NCBI GenBank assembly: GCA_037367405.1
Contig: JAZKJV010010130.1
Location: 806,001 to 870,000, forward strand
DNA: 64,000 bases
Reading direction: 5' to 3'
Source of the DNA: Ottelia alismoides
Taxonomy: Eukaryota > Streptophyta > Magnoliopsida > Alismatales > Hydrocharitaceae
Shown here piece after piece: positions 1 through 9,399 of the stretch. Positions within the stretch are counted from its first letter, which is position 1, and every line of letters starts with the position of its first letter. The notes under the pieces were generated by a model. That model did no database searches and had not been told where the DNA came from. It saw only the letters and a program-made list of their open reading frames with translations. The position numbers and the translations under genes are program-made.

Positions 1-730
1 AGATGAATGGAGGTGTGACGAATCAACAGTACATTTGAAGCAAGTAGGTGTGACGAATCAAAGATAAGTAGGGTGTTACATATATTTGTCCCTCAAAACA
101 AGTATAAAAGCGAAATTGGAAGAATACATTTGAACTATGAATGATGGAGAATCGGTAGACACCACGCATCTTAAGTGAGTAAAGGTGTGATGAATCATAA
201 GGTTCACTGACGTGCATAACCACTCATACCTAAGTAGGGTGTTACACATATTTCTCCTCGAACCACAATAGAAAACTAATCGAAAAGGAAGATGAACCAA
301 GAACTAAGATTGAAGAAGAAGATGAATAGAAAATGTAGCTGAAGTTAGAGCTTACTTACGAAGCCAACTAGGATAGGGTCATACCTTCCTCCTCCTCGTC
401 CTCCATACAGCGCTTTTCTAACGCCACTTCCCCACCTCCCACTCCTCCTCCCGACCTCTCAACCCTGGCCCTTGGGGTAGTGGGAGTAGTGGAAATCGTC
501 GAGAATGAATAGGTAGGGGGTTGTTTATAGGCTTCAGAAAATCGCTAACTATATTTAGTAAACCATGGTTTAACCCTTAACTACAGTTAACGGCTCATGG
601 TTTTGGACAAAGCTTATATCAAACTTAGGGCTTAAGTTAGAACTATCCAAAAGATTCTAGATTCGCTAATGACACTTAATTAATGCTAATCGTGATTAAC
701 TTTTACTAATAACGATTTAACCTTTGTAGT
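1..730. other. Unassigned left flank of element A
   Basis: No gene or element could be recognised. The first 260 bases hold degenerate direct repeats (listed separately). About 380-500 is a pyrimidine-rich, GC-richer stretch that resembles the middle of the LTRs seen elsewhere in the window, but I could not join it to one. About 540-730 is rich in TTAA and ATTAA words. The short open frames here are probably chance. Confidence 0.5.
11..260. repeat. Degenerate direct repeats, ~166 bp apart
   Basis: The word AGGTGTGAYGAATCA occurs at about 11, 45 and 182. The word TAAGTAGGGTGTTACAYATATTT occurs at about 65 and 231, 166 bases apart. The array is cut by the window edge, so unit length and copy number are uncertain. 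It could be the end of a satellite or of a tandem repeat inside another element. Confidence 0.55.
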
Positions 731-883
731 TGACGAGTCAGAAATCGCAGCGTTAAAAAAGATGTTGTATTATTTGATCGTGCGTAAACATAATAATGAT
801 TTGTCATTCGTTGTTGGCGGCAATCGGAATCGATCAAGAAAATAACCACGAATATTGAATCAATTTTTAATCAAGTGGTTTTA

Positions 884-927
884 TATTTATTTTACTTGGG
901 CAAGTCCCAAGGTTGAACACAAGGAGG
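884..927 (-). promoter_or_regulatory. U5 module: GTTCRA box, hairpin, AATAAA
   Basis: Read on the minus strand: a GTTCAACC box (plus 910-918), then a perfect 6 bp hairpin CTTGGG...CCCAAG (895-911), then TAAAATAAATA, which contains a poly(A)-signal word. The same arrangement is present in the other Athila-like LTRs here, so it probably marks the RNA 3' end of the R region. Here the box carries a CpG-to-CA change compared with the right LTR. Confidence 0.55.
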
Positions 928-1719
928 CAAAGGAACAACCTAGAGTTATGTCTATCAAAATTCATGCGCGGTTTTTGAGGCGGTCTTTCATTTTGTAATT
1001 TTTAATGCAATAAAGGATGCAAAATGCAAAATTCGGCCTATTTTAGGCACTAAAATGTCAAATACGTTCAAACGATGTCCGAAAAATATAAAACTCGGTC
1101 ACAATGCAAAATATGATGAAATGAATGCATTGTAATTTTTTGGAATTTTTGGATGCAATATGAATTTTTTTATGAATTTTTAAATGCAAATTGAGTTAAT
1201 TTCAATATTTAATTATAATAAATACTAAACCTACTTGTTTTCAAGGAATAAAATTATCTAAGATCTATCACTAGGTGATGGACCTCAGAAAATCCAAAAC
1301 CTTGAAAATGTGAGATCTAATATCTATTAAAAATCAAACACTGAAATAAGCAAAATGATTTTTACAGGGCTAATTATGCATGCAAATGCAAATCTTTTTG
1401 GGTACAATGCCAAACACAATTAATTCTACAATATGTCATTTTTCGGGAATTTTTAGAGCAATGGTTAATCAATGACAAATTTAAGAGCATGAAATGGGCA
1501 AAATTCGTAATTTTCCACAAAATAACGAATTATTAATTAACCACAGATCACAAAATATCCACAATATGTCAAAATGTAGAGAATTAATGGACGAACAAAA
1601 TGTTATTTTTGGATAAATAAAATAATATAGAAAAGAGTCAGAAAATATAGGGGAACACATGGGTATAATTGAAAGTACAATAAATAGAATAAATAAAAAA
1701 ATGCACAGGGGGGACCTAA

Positions 1720-2990
1720 GTGCAATTACCAGGAGTATGGGGGGATTTCTCGTAAAATTCCCAGAGGGGCACGTGCTGGAGTGCAAATACAAGGGAGCCC
1801 GGGGTCTCAAATGCAATTAACCAAAGGTCACGTGCATAGTACGTGACCCGTGAGGGATGATGTAGGTGCTGACGTCCCCCAAGCACGTGCCTCGTACGTG
1901 CCGGGGTCTCAGGGCTGGAGCCCGGTGCTGCAACGGAGTGGTAGAGGCAGAGGGAGGAACGACCTTGACAGTGTCGATGAAGGACGGCGGAGGTGTGTTG
2001 CGACGGAGAAGCACCTTGCGGGTTGTAGATGTTGGGCGTGAAGCTTCCAGCGGAGGAGCAGCACCTGGAGGTACTGCTGAGGTAGAGGGTCCCGACCAAG
2101 GCAGAGGGGCTGGCGGTCGTACTCTGGCAGACACATGGCCAAGGGGGCAGCGAGGTGTAGCCGCACAGTGGTGGAGTAGTGGCGAAGGCCAGTGGAGGGT
2201 TCCTGACGTGTGCGGTGCTTCGGCGTCACGGAGGGAGCTTGAGACGGTGTCGAGGAATCAGCCCAGGGCGGAGGAGGGCCGGATTTTGAGGCTCCTGGAG
2301 ATGAAGGCTCGACGACTAGAGTAGAGGGGGTGAAGACGACGACGCCCTTTGTCGAGGAAGGCGGCTTGCTGGAGGGCGGAGGCATGTCGATTGAAGTCGG
2401 TCGGTGACGTATGGTGGAGGGAGGTTTGATGAATGGAGGATGTCGACTGGTACGAAGATGATGACTGGGGGTAACAGGGAAGGTCAGAGAGATGATGATC
2501 GGAAGGAAGTGAGGCGAAGGAGTGGGAGATACCTGGGCGGAGAGGGCTCGACGACGGTGCTTGCTTGAGCAGAGCAGCGACCTAGAGGTGTTGCTGCAAC
2601 GAAGGAGATATCCTCGGATCACGCCATGAAGGAGGCTCGGTCTGTCACTACCGGAGGGGATATCCTTGGGGTGAACAATGGATGGTTGAGTCGGGTGGCG
2701 CCGTGTTCATTAAATAGCAGAGAGGGCAGAGGCCAGCGATGGAGGGAGGTTGCGAGATGAGCGGAGGAGGTTGGTGACGTAGATCACGGAGGAGGTCGTT
2801 GGCGGTGATCACGGGGGAGGTAGGTCACGAGGTCAACGACGAAGAAATCGAAGAGGCGGTGGGAGGTTGAAGGCGATGCACAAGTGTTGTTCGATCAAGC
2901 GAGATCGAACAGCCGTGAATGTGCCACGTGGTGGCTGAGAGTGGGAGGTAGCAGGGCACGTGCGACGCACGTGTGGTGCCTTTTTATTTT
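1720..2990 (-). promoter_or_regulatory. GC-rich promoter-like LTR segment
   Basis: This stretch is far richer in GC and CpG than the rest of the LTR, with pyrimidine-rich sequence on the element's sense strand. Several frames on both strands stay open by composition, but the longest frame differs from that in the other LTR, so I do not call a gene. A TATTTAAT-like word lies near 2708-2717 at the position of the TATA-like word in the other LTR. Eight CACGTG boxes occur in or next to it, five of them at 2925-3060. Confidence 0.5.
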
Positions 2991-3060
2991 TTTAATAAAA
3001 ACGAATTTAGAAAATGGCCAAAAGTAGCTGACACGTGTCGGTCCTAGGGGTTGCCACGTG
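2925..3060 (-). promoter_or_regulatory. G-box (CACGTG) cluster in 3' LTR of A
   Basis: CACGTG occurs at 2925, 2957, 2968, 3032 and 3055. Three more copies lie at 1770, 1829 and 1884. CACGTG is the core bound by plant bZIP and bHLH factors, and the GCCACGTGTCAGC context resembles abscisic-acid response elements. On the minus strand the cluster lies upstream of the TATA-like word, as a promoter element should. Function is inferred. Confidence 0.5.
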
Positions 3061-3832
3061 TCAGCACCAGAAAAATCGAAAAAGAAATATTTTGTAAAAT
3101 GCAAAATAAATAGCAAACGACCTTGGATCGAAAAAGTTTCTTCATGAAAAATGCTCGTCTCGATGAGAGCTACAACTTTCATGAAGACATCACAACCAAA
3201 ATCGATCAAATGCATAAAATGATATTTTTGGGGTATCCCATGTACAGAGAATACCTTGATTTTTAGGTTTTGTATTTTTTTTTGTCATTTTTAAACCAAA
3301 TAAAAATCCAAAAAAACATGGAAAAATCAAAGTTAAATATAGACACCTTAATCTATTTTTTTGAATTTCTATTAATAGGTTAAATATGTACATAAAATAT
3401 AAGGTCAAAAATCGCTAAAATACACAATGTACAAAAGAGGCCCAAAACCCAACATTCACATATGAGCTCGGATTCACTTGAACTTGGTCTTGTTTTGATG
3501 GTAATTGAATGTACATTAGTTCAAAAGAGTAGAATTAAAACTTACACTGGATGTGGAAGATATGAGGCTTTTAGATATAAAACTTACACTGAAACTAGGG
3601 TTTGGATTTTTGGTCCACTTATTTATGTTAATTATTTTTTTTGTATTTTTCATTTATTCTTGTGAGTGATATGTACATAGTGGAGTGGTTTTGGATCATT
3701 CGGAGTTAGCATGAAGGAGTTAAAAATCAAGGAAGTTAGGTTATTTACAGGTCAATTTTGGTTGAGATTTTTGGCTTCTTATTTTGTGCAGAAATAAGTG
3801 CTAAAATACAATTCTTATTAAAATATTCATCA

Positions 3833-3850
3833 TCCCCCTATACTTAAACC
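3833..3850 (-). other. Element A polypurine tract
   Basis: Immediately before the 3' LTR, the minus strand reads AAGTATAGGGGGA, a purine tract ending at the LTR's first TG. This is where plus-strand DNA synthesis would be primed. The same AAGTATAGGGG word recurs in the hairpin array 1.3 kb upstream. A 6 bp hairpin, ATGCTC...GAGCAT (3851-3868), lies next to it. Confidence 0.8.
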
Positions 3851-5066
3851 ATGCTCGTCCCTGAGCATCAAAAAGAAATGCCATGAGGTGAAATGAGATT
3901 GGGTTCCGTACCAAGACCATGAGCTGAAGGTTAAAATGAAACTAGACTCGACCTTTAGATTATTAGTGTGGCGGAACTTTTGTGAGACTTAGAATTTTAA
4001 AATCAACAGCTCTCAAGTTCTACACATCATTGTCATAGTTTTGGCTCAGAAGTCATCTTAGATCAATCCTCTTCCCAATGTTTACCCTATGAACATTGAA
4101 TAACCGACTAATGTGTGTGAATGGTTTTAGCTCTTCCCATCTATAATGCCGGACTACCATGCTCCTCTCCTCTCCAGTAACTCATCCTCGGGGAGTCAGG
4201 TATTTCCTTCTATGGTCTGTTGCATTGTGTTCACAATCAAATTGGGGGAGAAGTTAGAAGAAGGGGAAAAGAATTGGAGGGTGACCAGTGTAGTCACCTC
4301 TCCTGTTGAAGATGGCCAGTGTAGCCGAGTCTCCACCAAGATCTGCTGGTTTCTTGAAGCTTGGACTTTTTTGGTCAGGTTTTATTTGGTAGAATGCTTC
4401 TTTGTATTTGGAATTTTTGGTGGTTCTGCTTGGATCTTGTTGTGCCCCTACGGATATAGAATCTTTTTGTTTCCGTACATTTTTTGGGGTCTTAGAAAAA
4501 ATTGTGCCCAGCCGTCCATCCCTTTTCCGAAGCTTTATTTCAACCCGTACTCCGGTCTTTAGATTTCCACACCATCAGAAAAGAAACTCACACCGTCTTC
4601 CAACATCCCGTCTGAGTTGAGCTAAGTGCATAGTGCGAGAGTACAAATTAATTCCCTATTCTAGAGTTGTACCCAGAATGAAGAGTCCAGGTTAGACACT
4701 AAGAGTCAAGCGCTGCACATTGTCATGTGGAACTTAAAGAATTAAGTCGAAGACCTGGATCTCTTAAAATCCTATTTCTCGATGAAGTTCCTTTGAAAAT
4801 TAGGTGGATTAAGGTCACGACCAGACCACTCTCAGTTTCTGCTCATAACTCGGTTCAGAACCCATTGACTTTTCACAGATGCAAATGAATCTGATGATGG
4901 ATGAAGTGTAGGTGTGTGAAATGCAGACACTTTTTTTTATGCAAAAATGAAATAAGAAGCCATTTTTTTCAAAAAAATTGGGCATAGTCAGTATCAGTAG
5001 CAAAACTCTTCTTTTTTTTATTTTGTGTTTTTTTTGTTGTTTTTTTGTGTTTTTTTTCAAATTAAG
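3851..5066 (-). other. Element A 3' untranslated region
   Basis: About 1.2 kb between the hairpin array and the 3' LTR holds no recognisable protein, and no envelope-like gene. Several blocks can be aligned by eye with 42180-42840 in element B: the TGCACTTAGCTCRACT word (about 4610-4630 versus 42412-42428), the GGTTGAAATAA block near 4535, and the paired stem-loops at 4281-4326 followed by a pyrimidine-rich run. This is conserved non-coding sequence shared by two diverged elements. Confidence 0.6.
4281..4326 (-). other. Paired stem-loops with TACACTG loops
   Basis: On the minus strand there are two hairpins in a row: GGC-TACACTG-GCC (plus 4314-4326) and GGTGAC-TACACTG-GTCACC (plus 4280-4298), 16 bases apart. 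Element B has the same pair in the same order (42733-42779) with changed but still pairing stem bases. This suggests an RNA structure kept by selection. Role unknown; packaging, dimerisation or RNA stability are possibilities. Confidence 0.5.
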
Positions 5067-5430
5067 ACCCCATATACTTAGTGAGTATTGTGTCCTCAGA
5101 GCATAAGAAGCGTAAAGAAGACATAGCTCGAGCTAAGCATAAGAAAGTAAAAAAGGAAAAGAAAGAGATCAAAATTTACAGAGACGCCCCCTATACTTAG
5201 ACTATGGCCAGTCTAAGTATATAAGAAGAGCAGAAAAAAAAAGTTGTCGGGGTATGTGGATGGGGAGAGTGTATACAGGTGGGTGTTGGTATCCCCTATA
5301 CTGAGGCTCTGGTCAGCCTAAGTATAAAAGAAAGGTGGAAATGGAGCGATCGGGAGATATGAGAAGAATGGTATGTACAGATGGCATCGGTCCCCCCCCT
5401 ATACTTTGGCCTTGGCCTAAGTAGAGGAAG
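5067..5430 (-). repeat. Polypurine-tract hairpin array of element A
   Basis: Three clear modules and one decayed one, about 104 bases apart. Arms are 5192-5202/5211-5221 (11 bp, perfect), 5297-5308/5315-5326 (12 bp, one mismatch) and 5400-5411/5414-5425 (two mismatches). The fourth, near 5070-5106, is weak. On the minus strand each hairpin ends in CTAAGTATA or similar and runs straight into a GGGG(G) tract. Element B has three such modules at 41449-41755. They resemble the element's own priming tract. Confidence 0.75.
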
Positions 5431-6653
5431 AAGCTGTACAAGGAGATCGGTGTGGTCGGGAGGGAGGGTGGGAATGATCTAATAAATCTCCAATGTCCTC
5501 GCTCTGCGTGAAGTAGATGACCTCAACTTGAATTGTCTGCTCTTTGGGTGATTCAATATATGGTTTCAGCAATTGTCCATTTACTGAGAAAGGTTGTGCA
5601 TCATCTTTGAGTTCGGCAATATCCACACTTTCATTGGTATGCACATCGATGACAATGCAGGGACCCGTCCATTTTGATTTTAGTTTCCCATGAAAAATCT
5701 TCAACCGAGCATTAAACAACCACACTTTCTGCCCAGGGACAAAGGTTTTATCTCGAATGTGTCTATCATGCCATCTCTTGACCTTGTCTTTATAAATTAC
5801 TTTTTGTCGTATGCTCTATTTCAGATTTCAATTAGCTCATTCAGATTTAAGTCTCGGCATAATTTCCCATGGTGACAACTCCAATTCAACTTTTTGATCG
5901 CCCATTCTGATTTGTGAATCAATTCTGCAGGTAGATGGCATGGCTTGCCATAGATCATCTTAAAAGGTGAAGTACCGAGTGGAGTCTTATAGGCTGTCCT
6001 ATAGGCGCATAGAACTTGGTCCAACATTTTCGACCAATTCTTCCTATCTGGACGAACCAACTTCTGAAGAATACCATTCACTTGTCTATTAGAAACCTCT
6101 GCCATGCCCTTAGATTGTGGATGATATGGGTTGGCTATTCTATACTCAAATTTATACTCCTTAGCCAAAGATCTCATCTCCATGTTCACAAAGTGGCTAC
6201 CTCCATCAGAAATTAATACTTTTGGTATCCCAAACCTTGCAATGATATTATCCTTGATAAACTTACAGACGACTTTGCTATCTGCGGTTCGGGTTGGAAT
6301 ATCCTCTACCCATCTTGATAAATAATCAACCGCTAACAATATGTACTCAAATCCATTGCTATTGGGAAAGGGACCCATAAAATTAATCCCCCATGCATCG
6401 AAAACATCACAGAAAATCATTGGTTGCATGCACATCTCATCTCTATAACCAACCGTCCCTCCCATCCTTTGGCAAATCGGGCATGACCGTACCAATTCAT
6501 TAGCATCTCTAAATAAGGTCTGCCAGTAAAATCCACATTGGAGTACCTTGTGCGCGGTTCTCTTTCCCGAATGGTGTCCTCCAACCTCGAGAGAATGACA
6601 ATGTGTGAGGACACTCTAGTATTCCTCCTGATGAATACATCTTCGCAAGACAT
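5417..6653 (-). pseudogene. Element A integrase (broken)
   Basis: Integrase would insert the DNA copy into chromosomes. Reading right to left: an N-terminal zinc-binding region ending in CPICQR, the catalytic core at 5821-6495 with WGINFMGPF, ISDGGSHF and EVSNRQ, and a C-terminal region at 5417-5725 with a KWTGPCIV motif (GPY/F-like). In Athila the first motif normally reads WGIDFMGP, so the first catalytic Asp is replaced by Asn (AAT for GAT), an inactivating change. The domain is spread over several frames. No chromodomain was seen. Confidence 0.88.
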
Positions 6654-6666
6654 AATCCCATCCTTC

Positions 6667-7311
6667 CTAGAAAAGGAAAGGATCGTCCCGATAGTATTTT
6701 CTCGAATCTGACTTTAATCGATCAATCATTCTCTTGGTCCAACCAAAGGGAACCTTCTTGGAGACAAGATAGTCCACTATGTTGGAATACCATGGGGTTG
6801 AATCAATAACGCAAACTGATTCGTCTGGAAAAGTCTCCTTAATTGGTCTAGTGTTAGGATAATCTTTTTGCTCAATTCGGGAAAGGTGATCATCAACAAC
6901 ATTCTTTTTTCTAGATTTATCCTTGATCTCCAAATTAAATTCCTGGATTAACAAGATCCATCTCAAAAGTCGTGCCTTGGCATCCTTCTTATCCATAAAA
7001 TATCTAATTGTCGTGTGATCTATGAAAATTGTCACCCGGTTTCCCAATATGTATGATCTGAATTTTTTAAGGGCCCAAACAACCGCAAGCATTTCCTTTT
7101 CAGTCACTGTATAATTTCTTTGTGCAGGATCCAACACTTTGCTCGTGTAGTTAATCGCATAAGAAAATCCATCTCTTCTTTGTCCAAGTACCGCTCTGAC
7201 AACAAAATCCGATGCATCAGTTATGATCTCGAAGGGAAGAGACCAGTCAGGAGCTTGTAATATCGGTGATTCACATATTTTCTTTTTCAGAGCTCGAAGG
7301 CCTCTAGACAC
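6667..7311 (-). pseudogene. Element A RNase H
   Basis: RNase H degrades the RNA strand of the RNA-DNA hybrid during reverse transcription. A 214-residue open stretch shows the first catalytic motif TDASD, the second TEKE, a FIDHT motif and DHLSR near the end, all in the order of Ty3/gypsy RNase H. It is the least damaged domain of the element. It follows reverse transcriptase by a frame change and precedes integrase. Confidence 0.88.
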
Positions 7312-8330
7312 TTGTGATTTACAATAAACTCGATGTCTTTTCCTAAGAACTCTGTCAGTGGGCGGGCGATCTTTGAAAAATCTTGGATAAACCTTCGATA
7401 AAATCCAACATGCCCTAAAAACGACCTCACTGACTTGACGTTGGTTGGTGGATCAAGTTTCTTGATCACATCCACCTTAGCAAGTTGACCCCCATTCCCT
7501 TTTAGGAGATGACGTGCCTCAACACAATACCTTCAGTCACTATAAAGTGACTTTTCTCCGAGGAGAGTACCAAATTAACCTCCCTGCATCTCTGCATGAC
7601 TCGGTCCAAGTGCGCTAAATATGTATAAACTGAATCACCATGAACCGAGAAGTCATCCATGAAGACATCCAGGAAATCACCGGCCATTTCGGCAAATACG
7701 ACAATCATGCACCGCTGAAATGTCCCTGGGGTATTACAAAGCCCGAATGGCATGCGCTTGAATGCTAGGTACCGAAGGGACATGTGAAAGTGGTACCTAG
7801 GGAGCGATAGCTACTTGATTGTAGTCAGAGTACCCATCAAGAATACAGAAGAATGCTTTCTCTGCAAGTCTCTCCAAGATTTGATCAATAAATGGCAGTG
7901 GAAAGTAATCTTTCTTGGTCGCAGCATTCAGGCGCCTGTAATCGACACAGACATGCCACGACGTGGGTACTCGGGTCACGATCTAGACCCCCTCCTCATT
8001 GGTGACCATCTGGATTCATGACTTCTTCGGGACGACATTAAAGGGGGATACCCAGTTGGAGTCAGAAATGGGGTATATATATCCCGCTTTGCACCATTTC
8101 TCTATCTCTTTCTTAACCACTTCCTGAAGATTGGGGTTTAATCTTCTCTGAAATTCACGGGAAGGCCTTGCATTATCCTCAACATAAATTTAGTGCGAGC
8201 AGAGAGCTGGTTTTATTCCTATGAGATCCGACACAGTCCAACCGATAGCTTTTCGATTTCGCTCAAGGACTTCAAGCAATCTAGATTCCTGATCCATGGT
8301 TAATTATGAGCTAATGATCACATGGAATTT
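7287..8330 (-). pseudogene. Element A reverse transcriptase (broken)
   Basis: This makes DNA from the element RNA. Pieces in several frames give, in order: an N-terminal region with KAIGW and SREFQRRL words (about 8330-8060), VDYRRLNAATKKD and LDGYS (7797-7979; the Asp of LDGYS is the first catalytic residue), MPFGLCNTPGTFQRCM and VFMDDF (7502-7783; the FMDD catalytic box), and SFLGHVGFYRRFI (7287-7475), the connection to RNase H. Catalytic residues are present, but stops and frame changes separate the parts. Confidence 0.9.
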
Positions 8331-8478
8331 TTCTTGGGTCCATTTAGAAATGCATTCTTCATTGTGAGAGGTAGTGGTTTCAGCTCTGACAATTCTGATT
8401 CATCAATTATGTCTGGCTGAATGACTTTTGCATCTGGCTCAGTGTCGGTTGGTGGTGAATCACTCTATTATGTGCTAG

Positions 8479-9372
8479 CTACCAATTCGAAGAAAGGTGA
8501 GTCAGATCGCTAAAGTAGTGTGGTAATTCGGCCAGAGCCGTGTTCGACTCGTCATCGAGATTTCTTGATTGTCCCGAAGATGATGGGACTGACAAATCCA
8601 AAAGGATTTCTGTATCATCAAGACTGTAATAATCATAGTGACTAGATATGTTTGGCAATATCTCGTAAACTGCACTGTGCACTGTTTCTTCTTTTGATGA
8701 TGTGCTTTCAATCTGCATGTTTGGCAGTTGGTCCCACGACCCAGTAGTGCTGAGGAGATTGCATTCTGATGTTTCGGCATATTGAGTAGTGGATTCGAAG
8801 TATGGTCTTTGCCACTTTGTTTGTTTCATCTCCAAGTCTACTTCTCTGCCTGGAGAAAAGAATTTCATCATTCCGGTACCGTAATCGAATACAGCTTTGG
8901 CGGTTCTTAAGAATGGTCTTCCAAGAATTATTTGTGATTCCTTCCAATGGTTCGGGGTCTCCTTATCAAGGACAGTGAAGTCCACTTTGTATTTCGTACC
9001 CTCGATCATGATGATGACATTTTTCACTTCTCCCTTAGGTCTTTTAGTGGATTTATCAGCAAATTAGAGTAATGATAATGATTTCTTGAGAGGACCTAAC
9101 TCCAATCTATAATATAAGGCTAAGGGTAGAATATTTATGGAAGAACCATTGTCAAGAAGTGTGCGTACGAACGCAATGCCGCAAATGCAACTCTCCACAT
9201 AGTGAGCACCCAGATCCCTTTTCATTCTTGGCAAATGCTGATTTTTGACACATTTGGTAGTGGCAACTGTCAAGATATGAGTCTCCACAAATTGCCATGT
9301 TTTCTTTGTACGACTCCTGCTGGGAGTGCATTTCACCTTCAAGTATTTCTGAAATGCTGGGTTACTGGCCAT
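8479..9372 (-). pseudogene. Element A aspartic protease region
   Basis: A retroviral-type aspartic protease that would cut the polyprotein. The active-site motif reads LLDNGSSINILP (about 9130-9165; D-x-G changed from DTG/DSG to DNG as in related plant elements). A single in-frame TAA near 9064 splits the domain, and the frame continues directly after it. Downstream comes IILGRPFLRTAKA, the second conserved protease motif. The stop lies seven codons after GPL, exactly where B and C also have a stop. Confidence 0.85.
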
Positions 9373-9399
9373 ATACTTATCAAAGGGTACTTTGACTGT

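Larger units (their letters stand above)
731..3832 (-). repeat. Element A 3' LTR
   Basis: On the minus strand it begins TGATGAATAT (ending at 3832) and ends CTCGTCA (at 731), giving TG...CA termini. It aligns along its whole length with 13253-16312. It has an AT-rich outer part, a GC-rich middle (about 1720-2990) with CACGTG boxes, and an AT-rich R/U5 part. Sequence differences between the two LTRs are scattered substitutions and small indels, indicating an old insertion. Confidence 0.92.

Noticed and set aside
1866..2622. Overlapping long frames on both strands in the A 3' LTR
   Set aside because: Same composition effect; no domain, and not kept between the two LTRs.
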